Positions 8,685-8,766 of a stretch of 8,766 nt of DNA are shown here, piece by piece. Position 1 is the first letter of the stretch, and each line of letters opens with the position of its first letter. The notes under the pieces were generated by a model. It had not been told where the DNA came from. It saw nothing but the letters and a program-made list of their open reading frames with translations, and made no database searches. Source of the stretch: Bryobacterales bacterium (GTDB lineage: Bacteria; Acidobacteriota; Terriglobia; Bryobacterales; Bryobacteraceae); contig SHUN01000095.1 of assembly GCA_009697495.1 (NCBI GenBank), forward strand, positions 1 through 8,766. Direction: 5' to 3'. Position numbers and translations under genes: made by a program.

Positions 8685-8766
8685 CTACAGTTTGCCCGGC
8701 GATTGCTGGTGGCCGTCGAAAATGGCGATCAGCTCTATCCGCCCCTTCCTGACGCGCGTCCCAAGG
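8685..8766 (-). CDS. 3' end of an unidentified gene, cut by the window edge
   Basis: The minus strand is open from the window edge to a TAG at 8685-8687 and encodes the last 26 residues, ending RKGRIELIAIFDGHQQSPGKL. The alternating charged and hydrophobic strand pattern looks like real protein, but I do not recognise the family. If real, the gene converges on gltD with a single base between the two stop codons, so no separate terminator fits between them. The short length keeps confidence low. Confidence 0.4.
   Translation of the reverse strand, partial: LGTRVRKGRIELIAIFDGHQQSPGKL

Overview
The window is GC-rich, chromosomal-looking bacterial DNA with an assimilatory nitrogen-metabolism locus at its centre. 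Genes in order: an old-yellow-enzyme (OYE) family flavin oxidoreductase (+, from about 21 or from upstream of the window, to 1427); a short decayed PIN-domain remnant (-, 1454-1595); a LysR-type regulator (-, 1651-2523); an AT-rich divergent control region (2524-2691); gltB (+, 2692-7269); gltD (+, 7262-8683); and the 3' end of an unidentified minus-strand gene (8685-8766). The style of the OYE protein (the GRFDNYDGSG segment and a C-terminal CxxCxxC cluster) and a PIN-toxin scrap beside it suggest Acidobacteriota, possibly of the Solibacter/Bryobacter type. That placement comes from remembered resemblance and is only moderately supported.

gltB and gltD encode the two subunits of NADPH-type glutamate synthase (GOGAT). 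GltB releases ammonia from glutamine, channels it to an FMN site and makes glutamate from 2-oxoglutarate. GltD supplies electrons from NAD(P)H through FAD and iron-sulphur clusters. The two genes overlap by 8 bp and almost certainly form one transcription unit.

The LysR gene is divergent from gltBD, the same layout as gltC-gltAB in Bacillus subtilis, so it is the likely local regulator. The 168-bp gap holds a near-consensus sigma-70 promoter for gltB (TTGACT-N17-TATTCT). About 66 bp upstream of its predicted start lies an AT-N11-AT / TATAA-N10-TTATA element, where LysR activators usually bind. A possible minus-strand TATAAT overlaps this element, as expected for autorepression. A perfect 9-bp inverted repeat (ATAAGTCAA/TTGACTTAT) brackets the region.

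I found no RNA genes, insertion sequences, CRISPR arrays or convincing intrinsic terminators, and nothing that looks like an entirely undescribed system. The points most worth a second look are the regulatory architecture at 2539-2692, the PIN remnant, and the single-domain OYE with a C-terminal cysteine cluster and no clear start codon.
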